Of a stretch of DNA of 64,000 nucleotides, positions 9,110 to 18,631 are shown one piece after another. The notes beneath the pieces were generated by a model. The model made no database searches and was not told the origin of the DNA. It was given only the letters and a program-made list of their open reading frames with translations. Source of the stretch: Pacificimonas pallii (GTDB taxonomy: Bacteria; Pseudomonadota; Alphaproteobacteria; Sphingomonadales; Sphingomonadaceae); NCBI RefSeq assembly GCF_019204005.1, contig NZ_JAGSPA010000001.1:496001-560000 (forward strand), read 5' to 3'. The translations under genes and the position numbers were made by a program. Each line of letters opens with the position of its first letter. The first letter of the stretch is position 1.

Positions 9110-10384
9110 CTAGTAGCGAATGGCAACCGTGACCGTCGGCCCGCCGCCCGAACGGGCATTGCCGCCGACCTCAAACCGGTAGCTTCCGCGCAGGTCAAGA
9201 ACAACATCGCCGATCGGAATTTCGGCTCGGGCAGCGGGGCCTGCTTCCAGCAGGCTAACCGTGTCGCCATCATGCTGCACACCGCCCCAGGCGCCGGCGC
9301 CGATACTGACGCGCGGTTCATCGACATCGCCCCAGCGGCGGCCGACAAAGGCCTGCCCGCCCGCAAACAGGTCAGCGCTGTTCATCCCGACGATCCCGGC
9401 ATCCGCATAGGCAGAAAGATCGAAGCTGCTGCGCTGATCGCTGTTCGCGCCGCCGGAAAGGCGCAGTTGCATCGCGCTGCGCCCCGGCTCCCTGAGTTCG
9501 AAGCGGCGTTCCACCGCAACTTCCGGGCCCCGCCGCCCAAAGGGGCGCCAGCCGATCCCCGCAACGGCCTCATCCGGTCCGCCGCCCGTCGTGCCCGTCA
9601 GCCGCCCGTTGATCGCAACCGGCGCGTCAGCGAGCGGGTTGAGCGTATAGGCCAGAGACGCGCCGTACTGGCGGCCGCCGAAAACCGGCACCGTCGGACT
9701 AAGGTTGGCGGACACGCCTTCCCGTTCGAAAATATAGGCCTCGGCGGTCCAGCGCCTGGTCAGCAGCCGCAGTTCATCCTGCCAGATCCCGGCCGATTCA
9801 TGGTCCGGTTGCGCGCGCAGCGCCGCCGCGAAATTCTCCGCCGCGCCGCGCCTGTCAAGACCGTCCAGCCGCTCATAAGCGAGCGCGGCCAGATCGAACG
9901 CGGCCTGGCGTTTCTTCGCCAACTCACGTGCCGCGATATCGACGGGCCGCTCGGCACCCGGTGCGCGCTGCGCGGTCGTCTTGGCAAATGGAGGCGCGGC
10001 GGCCGGTGCGAGAGGCGGCGGCGCTGGCAGGCGTCTGGCGGAAGCCGGGCCTGCGGCGACAGCACCTCGCCCGGGATCATCCGCGATTCCGGGCGTAAAG
10101 GTCTGCGGTCTCCGCAAAGACGGTGCCGCGCGGGTACTGGCAGGTCGGCGCGGGAACTGCGCCTCGGCGACGACAAGCGGCTGCGCGTCTTCCGTTGGCG
10201 CAGGGACGGGCATGGCGGGGGCTGGAGGCGGGATATCCTCCGTGCCCGGCACATCGGGAATGGCCGCGCCGCTGCCGATGGCAAGCATGATCTCCTCGAC
10301 CTGCCGGTCGGCCAGGCTGTAGCGCCACCCCGCCCACAGCAGCAGGAAAAGGGCAATGAAGGCGAGGTTGACGAGCGGCTTCAC
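9110..10384 (-). CDS. NfrA C-terminal-like outer-membrane barrel protein
   Basis: The 424-residue product starts at a GTG whose last bases overlap the stop of the nfrB-like gene (GTGA). It has an N-terminal hydrophobic segment (about residues 7-23) and a low-complexity Pro/Ala-rich linker (about 40-150). A short helical stretch follows, with 'AYERLDGLDRRGAAENFAAAL' character. The C-terminal region of about 220 residues has alternating polar/hydrophobic strands and ends in an aromatic residue, like an outer-membrane barrel. In E. coli, NfrA is a 990-residue TPR plus barrel protein forming the outer-membrane pore of the N4 glycan receptor. This version is less than half that size. The assignment rests mainly on adjacency to nfrB and the barrel-like pattern. 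Confidence 0.6.
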   Translation of the reverse strand: MKPLVNLAFIALFLLLWAGWRYSLADRQVEEIMLAIGSGAAIPDVPGTEDIPPPAPAMPVPAPTEDAQPLVVAEAQFPRRPASTRAAPSLRRPQTFTPGIADDPGRGAVAAGPASARRLPAPPPLAPAAAPPFAKTTAQRAPGAERPVDIAARELAKKRQAAFDLAALAYERLDGLDRRGAAENFAAALRAQPDHESAGIWQDELRLLTRRWTAEAYIFEREGVSANLSPTVPVFGGRQYGASLAYTLNPLADAPVAINGRLTGTTGGGPDEAVAGIGWRPFGRRGPEVAVERRFELREPGRSAMQLRLSGGANSDQRSSFDLSAYADAGIVGMNSADLFAGGQAFVGRRWGDVDEPRVSIGAGAWGGVQHDGDTVSLLEAGPAARAEIPIGDVVLDLRGSYRFEVGGNARSGGGPTVTVAIRY

Positions 10385-11805
10385 CCATGTCTCGCTTTTT
10401 CATCGGGAAACCGGTGCGCCGTCTTCTCCCAGGCCAGCGCTTTCCCCGTGAACACCAGCGCGGCGTAGCGCCATAGTGCGCGCCGCGCGGCCAGCATGCC
10501 GACGACATTGGCGATGATCACCCGCGGGATGGAAAGCAGGCCATCGACCAGGCCATAGACGCTAGTCGTGAACCAGAAGCGCATGAACAGTCGCCAAAGT
10601 ACCGATATGGTGGCGAGCAGAATGAGAAACGCGATAAATGACCCTTCCGGAATGACTGACGGCAGCCGTGCCGCGACAGGATCGAGCCAGCGGGCGACGA
10701 TGGTCACTGCGAACAGGATGGAAGCGATATAGGCGATGAAGATAATGATCGCATTCATCATCGGCTTCCGGTCGCGCAGCATCATATATTTATCCGCCAG
10801 GGTACCTTTCCAGCCGAGCCGGTCCCAGCTTTGGAAGGCGATCCCCAGCAGCCAGCGGGTCTTCTGGCGCAGCGCCGATTCAAGATCTGCGGGGAAATGC
10901 TCGCGCGTGGCGACAGCGCCGCTGCCGTCCTTTTCCGGCAGACGCACGAAAATCCCGCGGCGACGGCGCGAAAGCGCCATGCCGAGCTCGTAATCCTCGG
11001 TCAGCGAGTCCGCATCGAATGGCCCCGCGCCGCTTTCGGCGGCAAGTTCGCCCAGAACCTCACGGTCGAAAGCGCAGGCGACACCCGCGGAAGGAATTGC
11101 CGCACCCAGCGTCTCACGCACCACAAGCGTTTTCCCGTGATGCTCGGCAAATTCATCCTGATAATGTCCGCTGATCCAGCGGGAATTATTGTCGCGCAGG
11201 GGGATCACGGGCAACTGAACCATGGCGAAACGCGGCATCAGATAGTCGAAGATACGCATTTCCGCGGCATGCACGACGTCTTCCGCATCATGCAGCACAA
11301 TGCCCTTATAGGTGAACCCGCCCGCCTGCTCCTGCGCGGACATGACTTCCCAGATCCGGTTCAGACAGTCCGCTTTCGTCGTCGGTCCATCACGGTCGTT
11401 CATGACGATGCGGATGCGGGCGTTGCCTACCGCCGTCACGGCCGCGAGCGTGTCGGGGTCATTGGGATAAACGCCGATAAAAACGTCATAATTACCATGA
11501 TCCATAATGCTGGTCAGACGCCGCAGCATTGGCGCGATCACTTCGCTTTCGTCCCACGCGGGAATAAATATCGCGAAGCGGCCTTCAGGCTGCTGCACGG
11601 GAATATTTGACACCGTCCAGCGCGCATGCCGCCTGTAGGTGACGAGTTTTTTCTTCAAGGACGTTCCCAGATAGATGAGATCGACGATAATCTCATCAAT
11701 ACCGAAGACAACGATGCCGATGGCCGCGATGAACAGAAATTCGCGCGTTACCACCCAGAAATATGCCCAGAACAGGGCTGCATCGAGCGTCGAACCATCC
11801 ATCAA
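10381..11805 (-). CDS. NfrB-like processive glycosyltransferase (GT2) without the C-terminal MshEN domain
   Basis: This 474-residue inner-membrane glycosyltransferase shares E. coli NfrB landmarks: an N-terminal membrane segment, GVYPNDPDT, TKADCLNRIW, ILHDAEDVV (the DxD-type metal site is HDAED), SLTEDYELG, and RQKTRWLLGIAFQ (the QxxRW motif of processive GT2 synthases). Three or four membrane segments follow. E. coli NfrB synthesises the N4 glycan receptor polymer and is activated by c-di-GMP binding to a C-terminal MshEN domain. Here the protein stops right after the AWEKTAHRFP segment, where that domain would begin. It is translationally coupled to the NfrA-like gene and divergent from a diguanylate cyclase. 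Confidence 0.82.
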   Translation of the reverse strand: MMDGSTLDAALFWAYFWVVTREFLFIAAIGIVVFGIDEIIVDLIYLGTSLKKKLVTYRRHARWTVSNIPVQQPEGRFAIFIPAWDESEVIAPMLRRLTSIMDHGNYDVFIGVYPNDPDTLAAVTAVGNARIRIVMNDRDGPTTKADCLNRIWEVMSAQEQAGGFTYKGIVLHDAEDVVHAAEMRIFDYLMPRFAMVQLPVIPLRDNNSRWISGHYQDEFAEHHGKTLVVRETLGAAIPSAGVACAFDREVLGELAAESGAGPFDADSLTEDYELGMALSRRRRGIFVRLPEKDGSGAVATREHFPADLESALRQKTRWLLGIAFQSWDRLGWKGTLADKYMMLRDRKPMMNAIIIFIAYIASILFAVTIVARWLDPVAARLPSVIPEGSFIAFLILLATISVLWRLFMRFWFTTSVYGLVDGLLSIPRVIIANVVGMLAARRALWRYAALVFTGKALAWEKTAHRFPDEKARHG

Positions 11806-12006
11806 GGCCGGTTAATTCAAAAGTGATGATCGTACCAGCGGGTAGTTCGACATGGGCGAGAACGAGGGACATATCGGAAATGCGGGCGTGGTACCGGGAC
11901 AAAACGCCGCGCACGGTCATCTGCCTGCGAAGACCGGAGCAGATAGCGGTCCGATAGATGCCCCTTGGTTTAACCACTGTTAATATAAAAAAAGTAGGTG
12001 GCGGCC

Positions 12007-13911
12007 ATGTTCGTCACGCGTCTTCTTCGTTCCTATGCCGCCATTGGGCCGATTGCCCTGTGCGCTGGATATTGCGTGGTCGCATCCCTGTCGCTGGAAC
12101 TCACACGCGGGAGCGCGGGCATTGCCGCCATGTGGCCCGCAAGCGGTCTTGTCATCGCCGCCTTGACGATGACGCGAAAAAGCGCGCGCCTGCATTATCT
12201 GGCCGCCGCCGGTGTTGGCAGCTTGGTCATCAATGCGCTCGGCGGCATGACCGCCACGAATACCATCGCCTTTACCGTCGCCAATGTCGTCGAACCCTGG
12301 GTCGCAATCTTGTTGATCGAGCGTATGGGAAGTCAGAAGATCAGATTTGACATGCTGCCCGATGTGGGGCGGTTCTTCCTTGCCGCCGCGGGTGCCAGCG
12401 CGACGGGTGCCGTCCTGTCTACCGCCCTTTCCCAGAGCGACGCCGCATTCATGGCGTCCTGGTTCGTCACGGTGGTGCTGGGCATCATGATCGTAACGCC
12501 CATCTGCGTGTCGATCGCCGATCTGCTCAAGACGGGCTGGAACGGGGACCCAGGCTATCCATCAGTGATTGAAGCCGGAATCTGGCTGCTGATTATCACC
12601 GCGGTGACGAGCGGCGTCTTCTTCCAATCCAGCTATCCTCTCCTGTTCGTGCCGTCGGCCATCGTCGTTGCCGCCACCTACCGCCTTGGCAATCTGGGCG
12701 CCGGAATGGGTGTTCTCATTGTCGCCATCGTCGGGACGGTATCCACGGGACTTTCCTACGGCCCGACGTCATTCGCATCGACCGATCTGGAGGTCGCCAT
12801 CGCATTCCTGCAATTCTATCTGGTGGTGCAATTGGTCACCGTCCTGCCGCTCTCGGCGGCGCTGACGGCGCGGCAGCATCTGGCCGAGCAATTGGGGGAG
12901 AGCGTCCGGCTTCTGAAACAGGCCGAATCCGCAGCCGGCGTCGGTCATTGGCGCATCGATCTTGGCACGGACATGATGTTCTGGTCAGACCAGGTCTATT
13001 CAATCCATGGTTTGGAAATTCAGCCCTTTTCCGCTGGTGACGATGGTCTGGCAGTCTATCGCACGGCGGACCGCGCGAACATCAGGCATATCATTCAGGA
13101 AGCCAGCAAGACCGGGGAAGATTTCGAATATCGCGCGAGCATCAAACGCCCCGACGGCCAGGTGCGGCACATCATGTCCAAGGGGTCTGTGGAAGTTGGT
13201 GACGACGGACAGGCGACGGCGCTGTTCGGCATGTTGCAGGATATCACCTGGCACGTTGAATCGGCCAAGGCGGTTCAGGAGGCCAGACAGGCAGCGGAGG
13301 CGGCGGCGCAGAGCGCGGTACTACTTGCCAATACCGATGAACTGACCGGCCTTCCCAACCGCCGACGGACCATGGAGGCGCTCAACGAAGCGATCCAGAC
13401 AGCCGAGGCGATGAGCGAGGATTTGTCGGTCGCCATTTTCGATATCGATCACTTCAAGCGGATAAATGACCGCTTTGGCCATGCCGAAGGCGACAAGATC
13501 ATTCGCGCGGTTGCCAGGAGCGCGGATGCCGCCGGCCGCGCGGACGATTTCGTCGGCCGTATCGGCGGCGAGGAGTTTGCCATGCTTTTGCCAAGTGCGG
13601 ACGAACATTTTGGCCTTGCCGCCGCCGAACGCGTTCGTGCGCGGGTAGAAACGGAAACGAAGGAAGTCAGCGCGCATTCGGGCGTGACGGTCAGCATCGG
13701 AGTCGCCACGTACACAGCCGGAATGAGCCCTGAGGAGCTGCTGGATATGGCCGACAAGGCCCTTTACGCGGCGAAAGAGAGCGGCCGCAATGTCGTCAGG
13801 CTGTTTACCCGCCTGCAGCAGGACGACGATGCCAGTGGCGACAGTCCGAAAGACAGGATCGACCGGTCAGGCGCAAATGACCGCAGGAAAGCGGCGAAAG
13901 GCAGACGCTAG
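12007..13911 (+). CDS. MASE1-PAS-GGDEF diguanylate cyclase
   Basis: This enzyme makes the second messenger c-di-GMP. Order of parts in the 634-residue product: a MASE1 membrane sensor with about 8 segments (residues 10-290, containing the MASE1-like AAMWPASGLVIAAL), a PAS domain (about 300-420), a short coiled coil, and GGDEF (about 440-600). The active site reads RIGGEEF, preceded by RADD, which matches an intact inhibitory site (RxxDxxxRxGGEEF), so product feedback is likely. AGGTGG lies 5 bases before the ATG at 12007, so that start is preferred to the GTG at 11998. The last four bases overlap the stop of the TonB receptor gene on the other strand. Confidence 0.9.
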   Translation: MFVTRLLRSYAAIGPIALCAGYCVVASLSLELTRGSAGIAAMWPASGLVIAALTMTRKSARLHYLAAAGVGSLVINALGGMTATNTIAFTVANVVEPWVAILLIERMGSQKIRFDMLPDVGRFFLAAAGASATGAVLSTALSQSDAAFMASWFVTVVLGIMIVTPICVSIADLLKTGWNGDPGYPSVIEAGIWLLIITAVTSGVFFQSSYPLLFVPSAIVVAATYRLGNLGAGMGVLIVAIVGTVSTGLSYGPTSFASTDLEVAIAFLQFYLVVQLVTVLPLSAALTARQHLAEQLGESVRLLKQAESAAGVGHWRIDLGTDMMFWSDQVYSIHGLEIQPFSAGDDGLAVYRTADRANIRHIIQEASKTGEDFEYRASIKRPDGQVRHIMSKGSVEVGDDGQATALFGMLQDITWHVESAKAVQEARQAAEAAAQSAVLLANTDELTGLPNRRRTMEALNEAIQTAEAMSEDLSVAIFDIDHFKRINDRFGHAEGDKIIRAVARSADAAGRADDFVGRIGGEEFAMLLPSADEHFGLAAAERVRARVETETKEVSAHSGVTVSIGVATYTAGMSPEELLDMADKALYAAKESGRNVVRLFTRLQQDDDASGDSPKDRIDRSGANDRRKAAKGRR

Positions 13912-16900
13912 AACCGCGTGCGCAGGCCAATAAAAGCGCGCCGTCCGAGTACATCGTAATATTCGGGATAGATATTACCCGCACTTCCGTCGAGAACGGG
14001 CGGTGCGGACACGTCCGAAAGATTGCGAATGCCGCCATAAACGGTCATTGACGGGCGCGGCCTATATTCCACGCCGATATCGACGAACAGGCGATCATCG
14101 AGATCGAACCCGGGAACTCGTTCCTGCAGAACGCGGGATTTACCGCGGTATTCGCCGCTGATCGTCGTGGTCCATTCGCCGAGTTCGAGAGCGAGGTGCG
14201 CAAAGGCGCGGTGGCGGGGATGACTGACCCGTCCGGCACGCTCCGTCCGCGCGCCGCCGTCCGAAAAGACGATACCGGCACGGTCGACATAATTGTAAAG
14301 AAAGGCACCGCGCAGATTGCCGATTTCCGCTTCCAGGCGGGCGTTGATCCCGCGAAGGTCCTCGCTGCCGCCATTGACGAGAACAAGATCGACGGCCTCC
14401 AGCGTCCCCGTATCCGCATTGCGTTGGATGATGGGCTGGCCGGTCGCGGGATTGAGACCGCAATAGAAATCGTCGCCGCCTGAACTCGCATAGCAACTTT
14501 GCAGGGCATCGGCGGCGGCGGCGGCGGTGATCGTGTTCTGAAGCCGGTAATCGAACCATTCCAGTGAAACCCGCACATTGCCAAGGGCGGCGTCTACGCC
14601 GATATGCCAGCTTTGGACGTCCTCCTCCCGCAGGTCCGGATTCCCCAGAAACCGGTTCGCGACGAAGTTCCGGTTCTGCTGCGGGCCGGGATTGACGCCC
14701 GCCGCCGCACAGTTCGCGGCAATGGTGGCGTTCACAGGCGCCTCGCAGGGGTCCAGCAGAGGTATGAAACGAAACGGACTGACCGCGAACAGTTCAATCC
14801 CGGTGGGCGCGCGCGCTCCACGGCGATAGCCGACCCGAAAATCAAGACCATTCACCGGCGCCCAGCCAAGGTCGATGCTGCCATTGAGCACGCTGCCCGC
14901 ACGGCTGTGCTCCGTCCAGCGGGCGCCAATGTCGATGTTCAGCGCATCGAAACCAGGCTCGCCGCGGAGCAATGTTGCCGAGACATTGCCGTGGACATCG
15001 AGAATATCCACGTTCCCATGTGCGTTTCCATAGGCAAGATCGCCGACCGGCCCGGCGCCAGGCTCACTGCCCGTCGAGGTCTCGATCCCTTCATGCCGGT
15101 ATTCGACGCCGGCACGCGCATTCCAATTGTCGCCGGGACGTTCGGCAAGCAGTGCCAATATATACTGGTCGCTGGTAAGACGGCGGCGGAGCGGGGCGGC
15201 GGAAATGAAATCGGCCTGAGCGGGCGTAATCGCGCCCGGAGTGAACAAATCGATGGGTGTGCAGGTCACAGTGGCCGCGCACCTGTCTTCGTCTAGCGCG
15301 ACATCCAGACGGTCGCGATCCAGAAAACCACTGCTCAGTTCGCGGACACGGCTGTGGCCATATTGATAATAGGCTTCATATTCCCAATCGGAAAGGAATG
15401 GCCCATCGGCCGCAATCCTGATCTGACGCGTATCACGATCGATGTCGCGCGTACGCGGGCCGAATTCGATGAACCGGCGCTCGATCACCAGCGATTTCGC
15501 ATTTGCGTCGCGCAGAAGAACGGCGTCCCGAACAGTTTCGGGAACGAACGAATTGTCGATGGGAACGACGACGGCATCCCCGGCCGGCGATCGCCGGGAT
15601 CCCACTTGCGATGACAGTGGCACCGACCCCAGAGAAGCTTCACTGCCGGTTCGGGAAAACTGCGCCTCCGCGCTGAGCGTGTGCGCGCCGAAGTCGAACG
15701 CGCCGGTCGCAGTGACAAGCGTCCGGTCGACCGGGACAAGCACGGTGAAATCCCGCGTCCAGTTATAGTCCTGCTCGGGCTTCCCAAGATATCTGACGGG
15801 CTCGCCGGTTTCCGCATCAAATGTCACTTGCTGGAGAAGCGGGAACCGGACGAGATTGCCATTGCCATCGAGGAAGCCGGCGACCCTGCCGCGCGGCGTG
15901 ATCGAGCTCCCTCCGAAGCCCCGCGTAAGAACGCCGCCTGCCGTGCTTGTGGCAGGCTGGCCATCAAGGGCGAGCCCCCAGGGCTCCGATGTGACGTAAC
16001 GCGCTGACGAAGGCAGGTGCGGGTCGTGTTCGTGTGCGGCACTGATGAACATGTTGCCGCGCCCATCGGCAAAGTCAGTCCCCGCCGCCGCGGAAACGGT
16101 GTAGTGATGGGCATCGCCCCGTTCCGTCAGGCCCGTTTCCGCCGCCACCTTCAGCCCCTCGAAGCGCTCGTCGAGTACGAAATTGACCACGCCCGCAACC
16201 GCAGCGTCGCCAAAGGCCGCCCCTGCGCCGCGCTCGATGACTTCGACGCGTTGCAGCAGCGCGGTCGGAATGCCGTTCAAATCGGTGCCCGATATCGTGC
16301 CGTTGCCGCCGCGCGTTATGACGCGCCGCTTGCCGTTCACCAGTACCAGCGTACGCTCCGGGTTCAGCCCCATCAGGTCTGCAAGCGCGATGCCGGCGGG
16401 CGTCCCGAGCAGGTTCGTATTGCCCCTTGTGTAACTCGCCCTGAAGACCGGCAACCGGTTGAGCGTATCGGCCAGACCTGGCGCGCCGTCGAACGCGATC
16501 AGGCTTTCGTTCAGCGTCAGCGCGGAATCGCTGTCCAGCAGGCGCTGCTGCGAGAGCATGGCGACGACAACGATGGTTTCAGCGGGCGGTCCGGACGGGA
16601 TCACCTCAGCTGGCGAAGGCGCCGATGCAGCGGTGGCCCGGGTCTGCGCCGGGGCCGCTATTGCGGCAGGCACGCGGGGCGAAGGCCTGATGACGAGCGT
16701 GTTGGTCGTCACCCGCTCGAACGTCAGGCCGCTATTGCCAAGAAGCCGTTCGAGTGCGCGGATCGGATCTGGCATGGCGGGCAGTGCCGGGGCCGCCTTG
16801 CCGCGCAGGAGGCGACTGTCGGAGATGATGGAGAGGCCCGTCCTGCGGCTCAGCTCACCGATCGCCTCCGCAAGAGACTGCCCGGGCATCGACAGGTCGA

Positions 16901-17042
16901 GCTTGGCGACCTGCTGACGTCCTGCGGCACGCTTCGATGGCGGTTCCGGGCGCGAAACTCCATCGGCAGCCACCGCAGGCGCGGCGCATAACAGCGCAGC
17001 GGCCAGCGCCAAGGCCAGAAAGGACGGCGCGTCAGTCCGCAT
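13908..17042 (-). CDS. TonB-dependent outer-membrane receptor with N-terminal STN signalling domain
   Basis: A FecA-type transducing receptor of 1044 residues. After a signal peptide (residues 7-26) comes a secretin/TonB short N-terminal (STN) domain at about residues 40-120 (LDLSMPGQSLAEAIGELSRR), then a plug domain (LVNGKRRVITRGGNGTISG, with ERGAGAAFGDAAVAGVVNFV) and a long barrel ending in RTRF. STN domains contact FecR-type anti-sigma factors, and fecR and an ECF sigma gene lie immediately upstream on the same strand. The ligand is unknown; this class takes up ferric siderophores or carbohydrates. The ATG at 17042 overlaps the end of fecR by 11 bases and is preferred to the ATG at 17066. 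Confidence 0.9.
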   Translation of the reverse strand: MRTDAPSFLALALAAALLCAAPAVAADGVSRPEPPSKRAAGRQQVAKLDLSMPGQSLAEAIGELSRRTGLSIISDSRLLRGKAAPALPAMPDPIRALERLLGNSGLTFERVTTNTLVIRPSPRVPAAIAAPAQTRATAASAPSPAEVIPSGPPAETIVVVAMLSQQRLLDSDSALTLNESLIAFDGAPGLADTLNRLPVFRASYTRGNTNLLGTPAGIALADLMGLNPERTLVLVNGKRRVITRGGNGTISGTDLNGIPTALLQRVEVIERGAGAAFGDAAVAGVVNFVLDERFEGLKVAAETGLTERGDAHHYTVSAAAGTDFADGRGNMFISAAHEHDPHLPSSARYVTSEPWGLALDGQPATSTAGGVLTRGFGGSSITPRGRVAGFLDGNGNLVRFPLLQQVTFDAETGEPVRYLGKPEQDYNWTRDFTVLVPVDRTLVTATGAFDFGAHTLSAEAQFSRTGSEASLGSVPLSSQVGSRRSPAGDAVVVPIDNSFVPETVRDAVLLRDANAKSLVIERRFIEFGPRTRDIDRDTRQIRIAADGPFLSDWEYEAYYQYGHSRVRELSSGFLDRDRLDVALDEDRCAATVTCTPIDLFTPGAITPAQADFISAAPLRRRLTSDQYILALLAERPGDNWNARAGVEYRHEGIETSTGSEPGAGPVGDLAYGNAHGNVDILDVHGNVSATLLRGEPGFDALNIDIGARWTEHSRAGSVLNGSIDLGWAPVNGLDFRVGYRRGARAPTGIELFAVSPFRFIPLLDPCEAPVNATIAANCAAAGVNPGPQQNRNFVANRFLGNPDLREEDVQSWHIGVDAALGNVRVSLEWFDYRLQNTITAAAAADALQSCYASSGGDDFYCGLNPATGQPIIQRNADTGTLEAVDLVLVNGGSEDLRGINARLEAEIGNLRGAFLYNYVDRAGIVFSDGGARTERAGRVSHPRHRAFAHLALELGEWTTTISGEYRGKSRVLQERVPGFDLDDRLFVDIGVEYRPRPSMTVYGGIRNLSDVSAPPVLDGSAGNIYPEYYDVLGRRAFIGLRTRF

Positions 17043-18027
17043 TGCCTGTGAGGACGAGACGGCCATCGGCCTGCGGCTCAGCCGTCAATTGAAGCGCGGA
17101 TTCCAGGGCGCTGACAGACGCGTCCTGGGCGTCGAGTGAAAATGTCCCCGTGACCGGTACGTCTCCCAAGGCCGCGCTTTCCAAGGCCAATGGCTGCGAA
17201 AAATGCAGATTCAGTTCGGCGATGACGTCCCTGAGCGGGGTTTCCGCAAAGCGGGCTCTGCCCTCACGCCAGTCGGTGACAAAAGCGGCATCGAACGTTT
17301 CCTTCGGCAAGGCCTTGCCCGCATGCGTCATGGCCAGCCGTTCCCCGGCGAGCAGCATGGCGGCCGCGAATGTTTCCCGTGCGGCGCTGACCCGCACGAC
17401 GCCGGACAGCACCGATACGGTGAGCGCTTCATCGCGGCCCGTCGCGCTTGCGAGCGCGACATTGAACTGCGTGCCGACAACGTGGATCACGCCCGGGCCG
17501 CCTTCGACCACGAAGGGCCGCCCGGCATCGCGCGTGACGTCAAACAATGCCTCGCCGGACAATAGCCGGACGCGGCGTTCGTCCCCGGCAAAGGCCACTT
17601 CCAGCCGTGAACCGGAATTGAGGGCCGCCACGCTGCCATCCGCCAGGGTCACTTCCCGCCGCTCGCCATGGGCGGTTTCGTAGCTGAGTGGCTTTGCGCC
17701 GTCCGTCATCACGGATATGGCGATAACGGCCGCGCCCATTGCCGCGACTGCGCCAACCGCCGGCACCAGCCAGCGCCGCTGCGGCTTTGCGTTCACCTCC
17801 GCATTGGCAAGCGTTTCCAGTTCCCTTTCGAACCGCAATGCCGTCGCGGCATTCAGATGTTCATCGAGCAGCTCATAGCGTGACCATGCTTCGGCATGCG
17901 CGGGGTGGGCAGCGAGCCAGCGCGCGAATTCGTCCGCATCCGCCTGGCTGAACCGTCCGGAATCCCGGCGCGCCATCCACTGGGCGGCCGCGCGGTCTGC
18001 CGCGTCACGTCTGTTCTCTATTTCCAT
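17032..18027 (-). CDS. FecR-family anti-sigma/transmembrane signal transducer
   Basis: A 331-residue FecR-like protein. The N-terminal DUF4880-type helical domain (WMARRDSGRFSQADADEFARW region, residues 17-60) binds the ECF sigma factor in the cytoplasm. One membrane segment is at about residues 84-106. The periplasmic FecR domain (about 115-215, with LADGSVAALNSGSRLEV and VVGTQFNV) is followed by a C-terminal STN-like domain (about 255-325). It relays occupancy of the TonB receptor to the sigma factor. It lies between the ECF gene (31-base gap) and the receptor (11-base overlap), the standard FecI-FecR-FecA order. Confidence 0.92.
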   Translation of the reverse strand: MEIENRRDAADRAAAQWMARRDSGRFSQADADEFARWLAAHPAHAEAWSRYELLDEHLNAATALRFERELETLANAEVNAKPQRRWLVPAVGAVAAMGAAVIAISVMTDGAKPLSYETAHGERREVTLADGSVAALNSGSRLEVAFAGDERRVRLLSGEALFDVTRDAGRPFVVEGGPGVIHVVGTQFNVALASATGRDEALTVSVLSGVVRVSAARETFAAAMLLAGERLAMTHAGKALPKETFDAAFVTDWREGRARFAETPLRDVIAELNLHFSQPLALESAALGDVPVTGTFSLDAQDASVSALESALQLTAEPQADGRLVLTGNAD

Positions 18028-18058
18028 AATCGTTCACACACTTCCGATTATCATCAGT

Positions 18059-18631
18059 TTAGACGCGCGCACCCGCCGCAGAAAAGGGGAGGATCTTCGC
18101 ACCCTCGCCCGGCCGCAGACGTGCCCGTAATATACGGAGCGCCTCAATAATGTATTTTTCCACGCTGCTTTCGGAGACGCCGAGAAGACCGGCAATTTCA
18201 GCATAGGTTTTTCCTTCCAGGCGGCTGAGCTCGAAAGCGCGCCGAACCTTGGGCTTCAGATTGCCGATCTCCGCAAGCGCCCGCTGGATATCCTCACGCA
18301 GCAGGCTCTGTTCCTCCGGCGTGGGGCCGACCGCACGCACCGCTTCCACCTCATCCGCCTCCGCATTCGAGGTCCGCAAATAGCGGCGGCGACGGCTGAC
18401 AAGCTCATTGGTCGCCAGATTCGTCGCCGTCTTGAAGATGAGCGCGCGGGGGTGCTCGATCTCGTTCGTCTCGGCATAGGTCCAGATACGCAGGTAAACG
18501 GATTGCAGCACATCGTCGGCGTCGGTCACGTCACCAAGCCGTCCGATCAGCCATTTGCGCAGGATTGTGCGATTCTCGCGAAACGCCGCCTCCAGCCGCT
18601 GGCCTTGATCGCTGCCCATTTCCCCTTGCAT
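18059..18631 (-). CDS. FecI-type ECF sigma factor
   Basis: A sigma-70-family extracytoplasmic function sigma factor of about 190 residues. Region 2 contains VTDADDVLQSVYLRIW, the DAED/LVQE-type core-binding motif, at about residues 35-50. Region 4 contains KTYAEIAGLLGVSESSVEKYI, a DNA-binding helix-turn-helix near the C-terminus. It probably directs transcription of the downstream fecR-receptor genes when the receptor signals. The open frame extends to 18742, but that sequence does not resemble the family; ATGs at 18631 and 18619 are both plausible starts. The 478 bases upstream separate it from a divergent TonB receptor. Confidence 0.9.
   Translation of the reverse strand: MQGEMGSDQGQRLEAAFRENRTILRKWLIGRLGDVTDADDVLQSVYLRIWTYAETNEIEHPRALIFKTATNLATNELVSRRRRYLRTSNAEADEVEAVRAVGPTPEEQSLLREDIQRALAEIGNLKPKVRRAFELSRLEGKTYAEIAGLLGVSESSVEKYIIEALRILRARLRPGEGAKILPFSAAGARV

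Noticed and set aside
9077-10468. A 463-residue plus-strand open frame
   Set aside because: It is Arg/Pro-rich, opposite the NfrA-like gene, and has no ribosome binding site or motif. The minus-strand frame is coupled to nfrB and has barrel features.
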